Shown here in pieces: positions 1 to 8,214 of a stretch of DNA of 12,329 nt. The DNA lies in NCBI GenBank assembly GCA_027297005.1, contig JAPUIN010000031.1:1-12329 (forward strand), given 5' to 3'. Numbering within the stretch: position 1 is the first letter of the stretch; the number at the start of each line of letters is the position of its first letter. Made by a program: the position numbers and the translations under genes. Source of the stretch: Acidobacteriota bacterium (lineage in GTDB: Bacteria > Acidobacteriota > Polarisedimenticolia > Gp22-AA2). The notes below the pieces were generated by a model, which searched no databases, had not been told where the DNA came from, and saw nothing but the letters and a program-made list of their open reading frames with translations.

Positions 1-57
1 AACGAGGGGGATCGGAAGAAAGATCAGAAGGATCAGAATGATCGCGTACCGGATCAC
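1..57 (-). CDS. Start of a membrane or exported protein, cut by the left edge
   Basis: Only the first 19 codons are in the window. A GTG start at 57-55 overlaps the TGA stop of the upstream TPR gene (56-54) in a GTGA arrangement. A full AAGGAGG Shine-Dalgarno lies four bases before the GTG, inside the last codons of the TPR gene, so translational coupling is likely. The peptide begins MIRYAIILILLIFLPIPLV: one arginine followed by an unbroken hydrophobic run, which fits a signal peptide or the first transmembrane helix. No family can be named from this fragment. The strong ribosome site, the overlap and the open frame to the edge support a real gene in the same operon as the TPR protein. Confidence 0.6.
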   Translation of the reverse strand, partial: MIRYAIILILLIFLPIPLV

Positions 58-1709
58 GATGCCTCCTTGCTGTCGATCGTCGAAGTGGCCGTCTCGCGCC
101 CCGGCAGGGCGCCGGCCGGTGCCGGCGCCGCGGGGCATTCCTCGCGCAGCACGCGTCCTCGGCGCGCCAGCGGCGACGGGCCGGCCTGTTCTAGATAAAG
201 GGTCCATGCCCCGCGCGCGTCATACTTGTAGCCGAGGCGGAAGTAGGCGTTGCCAAGGTAAAGATGCGCTTCCGGATCGTCGGGGCGGTCGCCCAGATAG
301 GTTGAAAAGGCCGCGACGGCGCGCCGGTCCAGCCCCAGCCCCGCGCACGCCACCCCCATGTTGAACAGAGCCCGGGAACGGAGGTCGGGAGAGGCCGGTG
401 CCGAGGAGCGGGGATCGGCCATCTCCTGGAACATCATGAGGGCGCGGGTGTAGAGCCGGCCCGCCAGGTATTCGAGCCCCAGCTCGAAGCGGAGGGGGTC
501 AAGTGACGGCGCTTCCGGGTCACCATCCTCCGGCCCCTGTCCATCATCCGAGCTGGTCTCGGTCTCCATGGGCCGTTCTTCGGCCGGCGACAGCAGCGCG
601 ATCGTCCGCTCGATTCGATCGGCGGCGCGGCGGTGCGCACCCCGAGACGACAGGAACCGGGCCAGCTCGAGCAGGGCCTCCGGCCGGGGAGGATCGCTTA
701 CGGACCGATCGCGCAGCACGGCGTACCGGGCCGCATCCGCACGGGCTTTCTCGAGCGCTTCCCCGACGGCGCGTCGCATCTGGGCATCCTCGATCCCGCG
801 CTCGTACAGATCCTCCAGGATCTCGCGCGCCGGCTCGAACTCTTCCTGGGATCGCTTGAGATCTGAGAGCACGAGGTGGGCGCCGGGGTGATCGTGATCC
901 TGCGCGAGCGCCGACAGGATCTCCGCCTCGGCGCGCCGGTACGCTTGAAGATCGAGATAGATGCGCGCCAGAGCGACGTACGGCTCGGGGTCGGAGGGGG
1001 ACAGCTCCTGCGACTTGCGCGCCGCCGCGATGGCGTCGTCGGATCGTCCCTGGCGGGCGTAGGCGACGCTGAGGCGGGTGTAGGCGCTGGAGAAGTCGAG
1101 CTTGACCGAAATGGCCTTCAGAAATAGATCGATGGCATCGTCGAGGCGATCCTGACGCAGGTAGAGATCACCCAGGTGCGTGTAGGCGTCGGCGAACGCG
1201 ACGTTGATCTGCAGCGCCCTGCGGTACTGCTCTTCCGCCTCCGTCTGCTTGCCGATGCTCTCGAAAAGTCGGCCGAGCCCATCAATGGCCGGCGCGTAAC
1301 TCGGCTGCAGGTCGAGCGCCCTCAGATACTCGGCCCTCGCCTCGTTCGAGTCCCCCTGCTTGAGGTAGGCGTCGCCGAGCACGACGTGGGCCTGGATGTA
1401 GTCGGGCTGGAGATCGAGGGCGTACTTCAGGGGCTCGATCGCCTCGCCATAGCGGCGGCTGGCGACCAGCGAAGCCCCGAGATAGTAGTAGGCCAGGAAC
1501 GAATTCAGGTTGATATTGACGACCTGCCGGAACGCCTCCGCCGCGTCCTCGTATTTCCCCTCCTTGTAAAGACGCATTCCCTCGGTCTGCAGCCGGAACG
1601 AGAGGGTGCGGGCCTCCTTGGACGGGATCGCCGGAGCGGGGGAGGGGAGCGCCATCAATGCGCAGCCAATCAGGAGGATCGGGACGAGCCGGAGCGTCCA
1701 ATTAGACAT
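54..1709 (-). CDS. Exported tetratricopeptide-repeat (TPR) protein
   Basis: A 551-residue protein built almost entirely of TPR units, which act as protein-protein interaction scaffolds. Residues 1-27 form an export signal (short basic start, hydrophobic core, APA at 25-27). A lipobox-like L-I-G-C ends at Cys16, so it may instead be a lipoprotein; the short region before this Cys makes that uncertain. Roughly eight TPRs run from about 38 to 305; the pattern of G, Y/L, A and P at unit ends is clear, for example at 85-102 and 187-206. An acidic, low-complexity linker at about 380-405 separates these from two or three more TPRs at about 405-510, followed by an Ala/Pro-rich tail. The ATG at 1709 gives the complete signal peptide; a weak AAGGCAGG lies just upstream. 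It likely acts in the periplasm or at the envelope. Its partner is unknown; the next gene overlaps its stop. Confidence 0.85.
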   Translation of the reverse strand: MSNWTLRLVPILLIGCALMALPSPAPAIPSKEARTLSFRLQTEGMRLYKEGKYEDAAEAFRQVVNINLNSFLAYYYLGASLVASRRYGEAIEPLKYALDLQPDYIQAHVVLGDAYLKQGDSNEARAEYLRALDLQPSYAPAIDGLGRLFESIGKQTEAEEQYRRALQINVAFADAYTHLGDLYLRQDRLDDAIDLFLKAISVKLDFSSAYTRLSVAYARQGRSDDAIAAARKSQELSPSDPEPYVALARIYLDLQAYRRAEAEILSALAQDHDHPGAHLVLSDLKRSQEEFEPAREILEDLYERGIEDAQMRRAVGEALEKARADAARYAVLRDRSVSDPPRPEALLELARFLSSRGAHRRAADRIERTIALLSPAEERPMETETSSDDGQGPEDGDPEAPSLDPLRFELGLEYLAGRLYTRALMMFQEMADPRSSAPASPDLRSRALFNMGVACAGLGLDRRAVAAFSTYLGDRPDDPEAHLYLGNAYFRLGYKYDARGAWTLYLEQAGPSPLARRGRVLREECPAAPAPAGALPGRETATSTIDSKEAS

Positions 1710-1741
1710 GGTGGCCTGCCTTCAGTCGCACCGTGTTCATC

Positions 1742-1749
1742 ACTATAGC
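1742..1749. promoter_or_regulatory. Candidate overlapping -10 elements of a divergent promoter
   Basis: In the 106-bp region between the divergent genes, ACTATAGC can be read as a -10 on both strands. On the minus strand TATAGT (1747-1742) matches TATAAT at five of six positions and points at the TPR gene; I see no good -35 for it. On the plus strand TATAGC (1744-1749) lies 17 bp after TTCAGT (1721-1726), a poor -35, and points at the beta-barrel gene. The location is right and the AT-content is above the surroundings, but this is inference from short motifs. Confidence 0.3.
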
Positions 1750-1768
1750 CGAAAAGCTAATTCGTTTC

Positions 1769-1815
1769 CGGCGAGGTGGCAACCCGTAAGGCAAAACGGG
1801 GTAAACTCCCTGCCG
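1769..1815 (+). promoter_or_regulatory. Two-helix structured leader abutting the start codon
   Basis: The 47 bases before the ATG at 1816 can fold into two stacked helices. The outer helix pairs 1769-1776 (CGGCGAGG) with 1808-1815 (CCCTGCCG): seven of eight positions pair, one as G-U. The inner helix pairs 1781-1787 (AACCCGT) with 1796-1802 (ACGGGGT): six of seven pair. The loop is AAGGCAAA, and a 4-base/5-base internal loop lies between the helices. The outer helix ends on the base before the ATG. No normal Shine-Dalgarno is visible; the only G-run (1798-1801) lies inside the inner stem. A cis-acting control of translation is possible but unproven. Confidence 0.35.
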
Positions 1816-2688
1816 ATGATCCCGCCTCGGTCCACCCAGCGAATCCTCCGGCTCGCCTGCTGTGGCCTGGCCCTCCTGCTCTGCGCTCCGGGCGGGGCCA
1901 GGGCGGCGGCGGTCGATTTCGCCCTCGGCCGGTACAGCTACGAGGGGGATTTTGAAGGTGATGACGAGATCACCCTCTCCAGCATCCCGCTGGAGATGAC
2001 GATCCACCGCCCCGGAGGGCGCCTCACCATCATCCTTCCCTACACCCGGATCAAGGGAACCGGTCGCGTCACGATGACCATGGACGGGCCGATGGTGATC
2101 GGGGCCGGCGGTCCCGGCGCGCCGTCGTACCAGAGGAGCCGTGCCGGAGGATCCGAATCCGGTCTCGGCGACATCATTCTGCGCGATGAGAGCTACCTGA
2201 AACGCGGTGGTAAGGGGAATTCGCCGTTCGTCTCCTGGATGTTCGAATGGAAAATCCCGACGGCCGACCACAAGAAGGGGCTCGGCACCGGGGAGCGGGA
2301 CTGGTCGCTCGGCCTCAGGTACATTCAGCCGCTCGGCAATTCGTTCCAGCTGCTGGGGGACTTTAACTTCCGGTTCATGGGGAGCCGCAGCGGACTCGAC
2401 ATCGACGATCGCGTGCGCCTGATGGCGGGATTCGCCGTCGTGACCCCGCGGGCGCGATGGCAGGCGGAGATCGAGAACGTCACGCCGGGGGTTCGGAGCC
2501 TACAGGTGTTCGACATGAACGGGATGCCGACCGCAGCGATGATCGAGGCCGATGACTATCGCGTCATCCGCGGAACCCTGCTCATGCGCTCGTCGGGGGG
2601 CGGAACGACCGGGCTGATCATCACGAAGGGACTCACCGACAGCGCCGAGGAGATCGGCTTTGCCATCCGCCTGTCGACGGGCAGCTAG
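1816..2688 (+). CDS. Exported protein, probable outer-membrane beta-barrel of the transporter/MetA-like type
   Basis: A 290-residue protein starting at MIPPRSTQR. A signal peptide is clear: basic N-terminus, hydrophobic core at about 11-24, and a GARA cleavage site at about 27-30. The mature part is rich in alternating polar/hydrophobic segments typical of beta strands, and it contains a G-L-G-D-I segment. In proteins annotated as putative transporters or phenol-degradation MetA-like barrels, this motif follows a serine and precedes a long series of strands; that assignment is from memory. The chain ends RLSTGS, without the terminal aromatic residue usual for outer-membrane barrels, so a soluble beta-rich periplasmic protein is an alternative. 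The frame is open upstream to 1606, but that stretch is antisense to the TPR gene and lacks a signal; ATG 1816 fits best. The gene is monocistronic and converges with the E1 gene at 2720. No terminator is evident in the 31-bp gap. Confidence 0.7.
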   Translation: MIPPRSTQRILRLACCGLALLLCAPGGARAAAVDFALGRYSYEGDFEGDDEITLSSIPLEMTIHRPGGRLTIILPYTRIKGTGRVTMTMDGPMVIGAGGPGAPSYQRSRAGGSESGLGDIILRDESYLKRGGKGNSPFVSWMFEWKIPTADHKKGLGTGERDWSLGLRYIQPLGNSFQLLGDFNFRFMGSRSGLDIDDRVRLMAGFAVVTPRARWQAEIENVTPGVRSLQVFDMNGMPTAAMIEADDYRVIRGTLLMRSSGGGTTGLIITKGLTDSAEEIGFAIRLSTGS

Positions 2689-2719
2689 TGTCGATGATAG
2701 GCGCCGCGGCTCGTGGTGA

Positions 2720-4840
2720 TCAGTAACGGTTCAGATCGAGGATCGCCCGCCTGACGTCGTCAATCTGGGGCAGGATCGCCTTCTCGAGACCCGGTTCGTA
2801 CGCGACGAAGGTATCGCGCGCCGCGAGTCGCCGGACCGGGGCGTCGAGATACTCGAACAACCGGTCGGCGATGAGGGCGGCGATCTCGGCGCCATAACCG
2901 AACGATCGCACGTCCTCGTGCACGACGAGCGCCTTGCCCGTCTTGCCGACCGACGCCGCGATCGTCTCCCAGTCGAACGGGGAGAGGGACCTCAGATCGA
3001 TGACCTCCGCCTCGATCCCCTCCTCGCGGGCGAGCGCCTCGGCGGCTCGCCGTGACCGCTCGACGAGCGCGCCGTAGGTGACGACGGTCACGTCCCCCCC
3101 AACACGCACGACGCGCGCCAATCCGAACGGGATCGAGTGGTCGGGGCCGGGGTAAGGGCTCTTGTTGTAGATCTGGCGGTAGAGATGCTTGTGCTCGAGG
3201 AACAGAACCGGATCTTCCGAGCGCAACGCCGTGCGCAGCAGTCCATTGGCGTCAAGCGCGTTGGACGGCATCACGACGTGCAGACCGGGGATGTGGGTGA
3301 ACAGGACCTCGCCGCTCTGGCTGTGGTAGATACCGCCGCCGCTCAGGTAGCCTCCGGCGGCGACGCGTATGATGACGGGGCAGGAGAAGGCTCCGTTCGA
3401 TCGCCAGCGCAGGGCCGCAAGTTCGTTGCGGATCTGCATCATCGCCGGCCAGATGTAGTCGAGGAACTGAATCTCGACCACCGGCCGCAAGCCGTGCGTC
3501 GCCATGCCAATCGCGCGGCCGACGATCGCGGCCTCGGACAGCGGGCTGTTGAAGACACGGTCGGTGCCGAAGCGACGCTGCAGGTTGTGCGTCACTTTGA
3601 AGACGCCACCCTTTCCCTTCACCTCGTTCAGGTGTTGCTCGCGCGTGCAGTCGGCCACGTCCTCGCCGAAGACGATGATGCGCTCGTCGCGTTCCATCTC
3701 GTCACGCAGGCAGGCGTTCACCAGATCGACCATCGTCTTCGGCGGACCGTCGAGGCGCGGCGGAACGTCGAATCGGGAAGAGGTCGGATCGATCTCGGCG
3801 GAGGTGACATGCGCGGTGATGCTCGCCGGATCGGGCCGGTCGGCAGCGAGCGCCGCGTCGGCCGCTTCGGTCACTTCGCTATCGACTTCCTCACGGATGG
3901 CATCCAGGAACGCCTCTGTCGCCGTGCCGGACTCCACGAGGAACCTGGCGAAGGAGGGGATCGGATCGCGCCGTGCATCGTCAGCCCGTTCTTCCGGCGC
4001 CCGGTAGAGGCGCTCGTCGTCCGATAGCGAGTGGGAATAAGGCCGGATTGTGTGAGCGTGTACGAGGACCGGACCGCCGTCGGGTTTTCGCGCCTGGCCG
4101 ATCGCCTCCCGGAGCACCATGTATGAGGCGATCGGATCGCAGCCGTCGACCTCATGGAGAGTCAGACCCGGTACGCTGGAGAGCACCTTCGAGATGCTGC
4201 CGCCGGTCGTCTGTGCCTCCACCGGCACCGAGATGGCGTACTGATTGTCGGTGATCAGGAAGAGGAGCGGCGCCCGCCTCAGGCAGGCGGCGTTGATCGC
4301 TTCCCAGAACTCACCCTCGCTGGTCGCCCCCTCACCCGCCGAGACGTAGGTGATGGTGTCGCTATCCGGCTCCTGCATGCGGCAGGCTTCGGCGCATCCG
4401 ACCGCCTGCAGAAACTGGGTGCCGGTCGCGCTCGACTGCGACACGATCCGCAGCCGTGCGTGGCCCCAGTGGCTCGGCATCTGGCGGCCCCCCGAGGCCG
4501 GGTCGGCCGCGGCTCCGACCCCCTGCAGGAACATCTCCTTGGGGGTGACGCCGAGCTGCAGACAGAGCGCCCGGTCACGATAGTAGGGATAGACCCAATC
4601 CACCCCGGGGCGGAGCAGCATGCCGGCCGCTGTGAGGACCGCCTCGTGACCGGCGCCGCTGACCTGGAAGTAGATTCGATTCTGTCGCTTGAGCTGGATC
4701 TCCTTGTCGTCGATCCGACGCGACAGGACCATCGTCCGGAAGATCCCGATAAGCCTGTCACGGCTCAGCCCGACGCGACGCAGCGCGACGAGATCCGCCT
4801 CTTTCCCGAGCAGTGTCTTAGTGGCGCTTGGCGTAGTCAT
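2720..4840 (-). CDS. Fused E1-alpha/E1-beta 2-oxoacid dehydrogenase, probably branched-chain type
   Basis: A 706-residue ThDP enzyme joining both E1 subunits. E1 decarboxylates a 2-oxoacid and passes the acyl group to the lipoyl arm of E2. The alpha half spans about 25-330: YYRD at 86-89, the ThDP/magnesium motif G169-E170-G171 followed 27 residues later by D198-N199, and the active-site loop S-H270-S-L-S-D-D. A linker lies at about 335-365. The beta half spans about 366-706: GEDVA at 392-396, the NSPLSE segment at 431-436 with the conserved Glu, HSQSGE at 506-511, then a C-terminal transketolase-like domain with [11 protein letters not shown] at 613-623. GEG rather than GDG is also found in mammalian branched-chain E1-alpha, which favours 2-oxoisovalerate over pyruvate, though substrate cannot be settled here. 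Start ATG 4840 has GAGGAG five bases upstream. No E2 or E3 gene is nearby. All catalytic landmarks are present and the frame is unbroken. Confidence 0.9.
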   Translation of the reverse strand: MTTPSATKTLLGKEADLVALRRVGLSRDRLIGIFRTMVLSRRIDDKEIQLKRQNRIYFQVSGAGHEAVLTAAGMLLRPGVDWVYPYYRDRALCLQLGVTPKEMFLQGVGAAADPASGGRQMPSHWGHARLRIVSQSSATGTQFLQAVGCAEACRMQEPDSDTITYVSAGEGATSEGEFWEAINAACLRRAPLLFLITDNQYAISVPVEAQTTGGSISKVLSSVPGLTLHEVDGCDPIASYMVLREAIGQARKPDGGPVLVHAHTIRPYSHSLSDDERLYRAPEERADDARRDPIPSFARFLVESGTATEAFLDAIREEVDSEVTEAADAALAADRPDPASITAHVTSAEIDPTSSRFDVPPRLDGPPKTMVDLVNACLRDEMERDERIIVFGEDVADCTREQHLNEVKGKGGVFKVTHNLQRRFGTDRVFNSPLSEAAIVGRAIGMATHGLRPVVEIQFLDYIWPAMMQIRNELAALRWRSNGAFSCPVIIRVAAGGYLSGGGIYHSQSGEVLFTHIPGLHVVMPSNALDANGLLRTALRSEDPVLFLEHKHLYRQIYNKSPYPGPDHSIPFGLARVVRVGGDVTVVTYGALVERSRRAAEALAREEGIEAEVIDLRSLSPFDWETIAASVGKTGKALVVHEDVRSFGYGAEIAALIADRLFEYLDAPVRRLAARDTFVAYEPGLEKAILPQIDDVRRAILDLNRY

Positions 4841-4891
4841 GGTGCTCCTCGCCCGGCGGTCGTTTGTTCCACCCGTCAGTCAGAGTGTTGC

Positions 4892-4931
4892 GCCGATCGC
4901 TTCTTCACCCCCTCACCGGGGAGCGATCGAC
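4892..4931 (-). promoter_or_regulatory. Intercistronic hairpin between the two E1 genes
   Basis: In the 98-bp gap between the E1-alpha stop (4939) and the fused E1 start (4840), the arms CGATCGCT and AGCGATCG (plus-strand 4894-4901 and 4922-4929) are perfect 8-bp complements. They extend by a G-U and a G-C pair to 4892 and 4931. A four-pair C/G helix (4908-4912 with 4918-4921) stacks inside, with a loop of about five bases and a short bulge on one side. No U-tract follows, so it is not a standard intrinsic terminator. It could be an attenuator, an RNA-processing site, or a barrier that sets different levels for the two proteins. No other gene is seen in the gap. Confidence 0.45.
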
Positions 4932-4938
4932 CGTTGGC

Positions 4939-6069
4939 TCAGATGCTCGCGTAGACCCCGACGACTGCATCCGCTGGCTCGGGCATGCGCGATTTCCGGC
5001 TCAGCAGAGCCTCCTTTTCGGCCCCTTCGACCTCGGCCAGAACACGTGCCTCGGCCTCCTCGAGAAGGCCTCGGTTGGCCTCCTGGCGGCACTTACCAGC
5101 TCGCCGGCGGCCGTCCAGAGACGGACCATCCTCTACAAGATAACCCTCAAAGGTCCCGATCGGATCCCTCAATCCCCAATAACGAAATTGTTCTTTCGGG
5201 AGGATGGCCCGGGCCTCCGCCTCATCGTGGGTGGCGTGGCCGCCCATCCGGAAGGTCTTGGCCGTCAGCAGGCGGGGCCCCCCCCCAGAGCGACATTCTG
5301 CGGCCAGCAGGGCCGTGGCCGCGTGGACATCCAGGACGTTGTTGCCGTCACAGATGAGACCCGGCACGCCGTAGGCCGGCCCGAGGGCCTCCATCTTTCC
5401 GGAGCTGTGCTTCTCGATGGGGGTGCCGAGGGCGATCCGGTTGTCCTGCAGGACGATGATCACCGGCACCTTGAGGACCGCGGCCAGGTTGAACCCCTCG
5501 TGAAAGGCGGTCGTCCTGCTGGCGCCGTCGCCGACGTAGGTCAGCGCGATACGGTCTTCACCGCGCTGTAGAAAGGCCAGGCCGATGCCGGTGAAGACCG
5601 GCACCAGGCTGGCCATCAGGCTGTTTGGCGGGATGACACCGAGCGCGGGATCGCCGGTGTGCAGGTCCCGGCCGCGGGTGATCTGGTCGCCGGTTCCCAG
5701 GTATGCCTTGAACATCTGCGCCACCGGCATTCCCATCTCGTGACAGGCGCCGGCGTTGCGAATCATCGGGCCGACCTGGTCCCCCTTGCGGAGCGCCCGG
5801 ACGCTGCCGACAGTCACCGCCTCCTCCCCCGTGCCAAGCCACGCTTTGGAGATGATCCCCTGCCGGACCCAGCGCTTGAGGGCGATGTCGTGCAGGCGGA
5901 ACCGCACCATCCCCTCGTAAAGCCGGATCAGATCACCCGGTCCGAGCCGCTCGATCACGGCGCGGCGACGGGGATCCCTGCCAAGCGTCTCGCGGTACTC
6001 CTCCATTACGGTGGCGTCCACCTCGAAGTCGATGTACTCCGGGGGATCGTAGAGCGGGTAGCGCTTCAT
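4939..6069 (-). CDS. Stand-alone E1-alpha-like thiamine-diphosphate dehydrogenase subunit
   Basis: A 376-residue protein with one E1-alpha fold and no beta half. The ThDP/magnesium motif is G180-D181-G182 with D209-N210 28 residues after D181, and ALGTPIE follows. The phosphate-binding YR of typical E1-alpha is altered to M-I-R104. The loop that reads H-S-T-S-D-D in branched-chain enzymes reads G-H278-A-T-H-D-E here, keeping the presumed catalytic His but not the serines. Residues 1-45 are a charged N-terminal arm starting [12 protein letters not shown]. The C-terminal third (about 325-360) is a charged helix, as in other E1-alpha proteins. The ATG at 6069 overlaps the pdxJ stop by 4 bp (ATGA), and an AAGGAG lies 11 bases upstream inside pdxJ, so translation is probably coupled. 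It lacks an obvious beta partner unless it uses one encoded elsewhere or the beta half of the downstream fusion. The family is clear; substrate and partner are unknown. Confidence 0.82.
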   Translation of the reverse strand: MKRYPLYDPPEYIDFEVDATVMEEYRETLGRDPRRRAVIERLGPGDLIRLYEGMVRFRLHDIALKRWVRQGIISKAWLGTGEEAVTVGSVRALRKGDQVGPMIRNAGACHEMGMPVAQMFKAYLGTGDQITRGRDLHTGDPALGVIPPNSLMASLVPVFTGIGLAFLQRGEDRIALTYVGDGASRTTAFHEGFNLAAVLKVPVIIVLQDNRIALGTPIEKHSSGKMEALGPAYGVPGLICDGNNVLDVHAATALLAAECRSGGGPRLLTAKTFRMGGHATHDEAEARAILPKEQFRYWGLRDPIGTFEGYLVEDGPSLDGRRRAGKCRQEANRGLLEEAEARVLAEVEGAEKEALLSRKSRMPEPADAVVGVYASI

Positions 6070-6791
6070 CGGCGCAGGAGCTCCTTCATGTCGCGTACGG
6101 CCCGATCCATGCCGACGAGCGAGGCGCGCGCGACGATCGAGTGGCCGATGTTCAGCTCCTCGATCTCAGGGATCCGGACGATGCGACGGACGTTCCGATA
6201 ATCGAGGCCGTGCCCCGCCAGCACACGGAGTCCCATCTTGGCAGCGGCGCGTGCCGCGTGGGCGATCGCCTCCGCCTCCTGCGCGACCTGCTCGTCGCGC
6301 CGCTCCTCGGCGTACTTGGCGGTATTGAGTTCGATCATCTGGACGCCGAGCTTCGCAACCGCCTTGATCTGGTCGTAGTCGGGATCGGCGAAGATCGACA
6401 CCTGTATTCCCGCTTCGCGGATCTCGGCGACCGTTTTGCGCGCGAGCGTCAGGTTGAGCAGGACGTCGAGCCCCCCCTCGGTCGTCACTTCCTCGCGCCG
6501 TTCGGGAACGAGCGTGATGTGATCCGGCCTGTAGGTCGCCGCGATCGTCACCATGGCTGGGTTGGCGGCCATCTCGAGATTCAGACGGGTTCGCACGGTG
6601 CGGCGCAGTAGCTCGACGTCCCGGTCCTGGATGTGGCGGCGATCACCCCTCAGGTGGATCGTGATGCCGTCGGCGCCGGCCAGCTCGGCGATCACTGCGG
6701 CCGCGATCGGATCGGGCTCGTCGGTCTTGCGCGCCTGTCGCAGGGTGGCGATGTGATCGACATTGACTCCGAGTCTCACCGAATCCGGCAT
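6066..6791 (-). CDS. pdxJ: Pyridoxine 5'-phosphate synthase PdxJ
   Basis: PdxJ condenses 1-deoxy-D-xylulose 5-phosphate with 3-amino-2-oxopropyl phosphate to give pyridoxine 5'-phosphate, the last ring-closing step of the DXP-dependent vitamin B6 route, in the cytoplasm. The 241 residues match the usual TIM-barrel length. Signature segments are all present: [14 protein letters not shown] at 8-21, [11 protein letters not shown] at 46-56 with catalytic His46, LNLEMA at 70-75 with Glu73, [16 protein letters not shown] at 95-110, AGHGL at 192-196 with His194, and [12 protein letters not shown] at 212-223. Small deviations from the E. coli protein are HLRG for HLRE and ELNTAKYA for the IHTG segment, probably tolerated. 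The start ATG at 6791 has a strong GGAGGAG with a short spacer. It sits 19 bp after glmM and overlaps the next gene by 4 bp. pdxJ after glmM is a known gene order in Gram-negative bacteria. Confidence 0.97.
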   Translation of the reverse strand: MPDSVRLGVNVDHIATLRQARKTDEPDPIAAAVIAELAGADGITIHLRGDRRHIQDRDVELLRRTVRTRLNLEMAANPAMVTIAATYRPDHITLVPERREEVTTEGGLDVLLNLTLARKTVAEIREAGIQVSIFADPDYDQIKAVAKLGVQMIELNTAKYAEERRDEQVAQEAEAIAHAARAAAKMGLRVLAGHGLDYRNVRRIVRIPEIEELNIGHSIVARASLVGMDRAVRDMKELLRR

Positions 6792-6810
6792 AAAGCTCCT
6801 CCGGCCAGGG

Positions 6811-8205
6811 TCAGGACGGGGCCTGACCGATGGCGTTCTGGATGATTATTTTCAGGCGCTCCGCGGTCGCCTCGATGGCCTCCTTCGATTCCCCTTCCAC
6901 CATAATGCGCGCTTTCGGCTCGGTCCCAGAGTACCGCACGAGGAGCCTTCCCCGCCCCCCCAATCTGACCTCTTCTTCCCGGATCGCGGGCCCGATGGAC
7001 GGGTGGTCCGCGAGCACGGGGCGGGAGCGGACCGGGACGTTCACCAGGATCTGAGGACAGGGACGGACCGTGGCCGCCCAGGCGGCGAGATCGAGGTTCG
7101 TCCGGGCCAGGAGATCCAGCAGCAGCAGTCCGGTGAGAAGCCCGTCCCCCGTCGTGGCGCGTTCCAGGAAGATAATGTGGCCCGATTGCTCGCCGCCCAA
7201 GATGAAGCCACCCCGCTGCATCTCCGCAAGGACGTATTTGTCCCCGACCGGGGCCCGCCGGAGCGCAATCCCTTCCGCGCGCAGCGCCTGCTCCAACCAG
7301 AGATTGCTCATCACCGTGCCGACGACGGCATCGCCGGTCAGGGCGCCGCGGCTCTTCAGGTCGCGCGCCGCGAGGAAGAGGATGTGATCCCCGTCGAGCA
7401 CACGTCCCGAGGCGTCGACGGCAAGACAGCGATCTGCGTCGCCGTCGAACGCCAGGCCGAGTTGAGCCTGCCGCTCAGGGACGGTCTGCGCCAGACGTTC
7501 CGGGTGGAGCGCGCCGCATCCCTCGTTGATGTTCCGCCCGTCCGGCGTGTGATTCAGTGCGAGGACCTCAGCTCCGGCACGGCGGAACAGCTCCGGTCCG
7601 AGGGAGGCGGCCGCGCCGTTCGCGCAGTCGAGAACGACCCGGCGATTGGAGAAGGAGGTTCCGTTGGAGACTGCCGTCAGCAGTGTCTCGAGATACCGGT
7701 CGTGGAGATCCGACTGGGGGATCTCGCGTTCCGCATCCGGTTCGGGATTCGTGCGCCGGGATGTCCGTCCCCTCGGCTCGTTCGGCTCGCACGTTCCCGT
7801 GCCGTCGAGGACCCGTGCCTCGATCGAGGCCTCCACCGAATCGGATAGCTTGTACCCCTCGCGGGAGAACACCTTGATGCCATTGTCCCCATACGGGTTG
7901 TGCGAGGCGGAGATGACGACGCCGGCGTCGTACCCGAGGCTCCGGGTTAACCCGGCCACCGCGGGGGTCGTGAGGACCCCGCCCCTGTACACGCGCCCTC
8001 CTGCCGTCTCGATACCGCGTGCCAGGGCGCTCTCGATCGCGGGCCCCGATTGGCGTGTGTCCCGTCCGATCAGAATGCGGGGCCGGTTGGCGCTGGATGC
8101 GAGAGAAGAGACGAGCGCCTCGCCAATGCGCACCACGGTCGGCTCGTCGAGCGGGAAGGCACCGGCGGTCCCTCGGATCCCGTCCGTGCCGAACAGACGC
8201 TTCAA
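6811..8205 (-). CDS. glmM: Phosphoglucosamine mutase GlmM (TTG start)
   Basis: GlmM interconverts glucosamine 6-phosphate and glucosamine 1-phosphate, feeding UDP-GlcNAc for peptidoglycan and LPS. With the TTG start at 8205 the protein is 464 residues, close to the usual 445-450, and begins [12 protein letters not shown] as in the family. Landmarks are the phosphoserine loop ISASHNP with Ser101 as the phosphorylated residue, the magnesium loop DGDADR at 254-259, the sugar-binding GEQSGH at 338-343 and the C-terminal phosphate loop RYSGTEP at 424-430. A hydrophilic insert at about 134-165 (Arg/Pro/Glu-rich) adds length. An ATG at 8334 in the same frame would overlap cdaR by 116 bp and add 43 residues alien to the family; GAGGAG nine bases before the TTG supports the shorter form. 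It lies 13 bp after cdaR. In Firmicutes GlmM binds and inhibits CdaA, so co-transcription has a regulatory sense. Confidence 0.96.
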   Translation of the reverse strand: MKRLFGTDGIRGTAGAFPLDEPTVVRIGEALVSSLASSANRPRILIGRDTRQSGPAIESALARGIETAGGRVYRGGVLTTPAVAGLTRSLGYDAGVVISASHNPYGDNGIKVFSREGYKLSDSVEASIEARVLDGTGTCEPNEPRGRTSRRTNPEPDAEREIPQSDLHDRYLETLLTAVSNGTSFSNRRVVLDCANGAAASLGPELFRRAGAEVLALNHTPDGRNINEGCGALHPERLAQTVPERQAQLGLAFDGDADRCLAVDASGRVLDGDHILFLAARDLKSRGALTGDAVVGTVMSNLWLEQALRAEGIALRRAPVGDKYVLAEMQRGGFILGGEQSGHIIFLERATTGDGLLTGLLLLDLLARTNLDLAAWAATVRPCPQILVNVPVRSRPVLADHPSIGPAIREEEVRLGGRGRLLVRYSGTEPKARIMVEGESKEAIEATAERLKIIIQNAIGQAPS

Positions 8206-8214
8206 TGCCGGCCG

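Noticed and set aside
1..50. Apparent GATC-rich tandem repeat at the left edge
   Set aside because: The repeats come from successive Ile (ATC) and Leu codons of a hydrophobic N-terminus; the unit is not regular.
1606..1815. A 70-residue N-terminal extension of the plus-strand beta-barrel protein
   Set aside because: It overlaps the signal-peptide end of the TPR gene antisense and would bury the clear signal peptide starting at 1816.
1769..1815. Cyclic-di-GMP (GEMM) riboswitch
   Set aside because: GGCAA and GGCAAAA words and a central stem recall it, but the GNRA tetraloop, the conserved GACGCAAAG strand and the second helix with its receptor are absent.
2689..2719. Terminator between the convergent genes
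   Set aside because: The 31 bp hold short GC palindromes only; there is no stem-loop followed by a T-run in either direction.
4892..4931. Intrinsic terminator after the E1-alpha gene
   Set aside because: The stem is strong, but no U-tract follows it in the minus direction.
3137..4954. Plus-strand open frames of 296 and 266 codons opposite the fused E1 gene
   Set aside because: They are the antisense shadow of a protein whose catalytic motifs are all in the minus frame; no ribosome site or family character is seen.
4939..5160. Frameshift near the C-terminus of the stand-alone E1-alpha
   Set aside because: The segment around residues 315-330 looks odd (Arg/Gly-rich), but the charged helix after it continues in the same frame to a normal stop.
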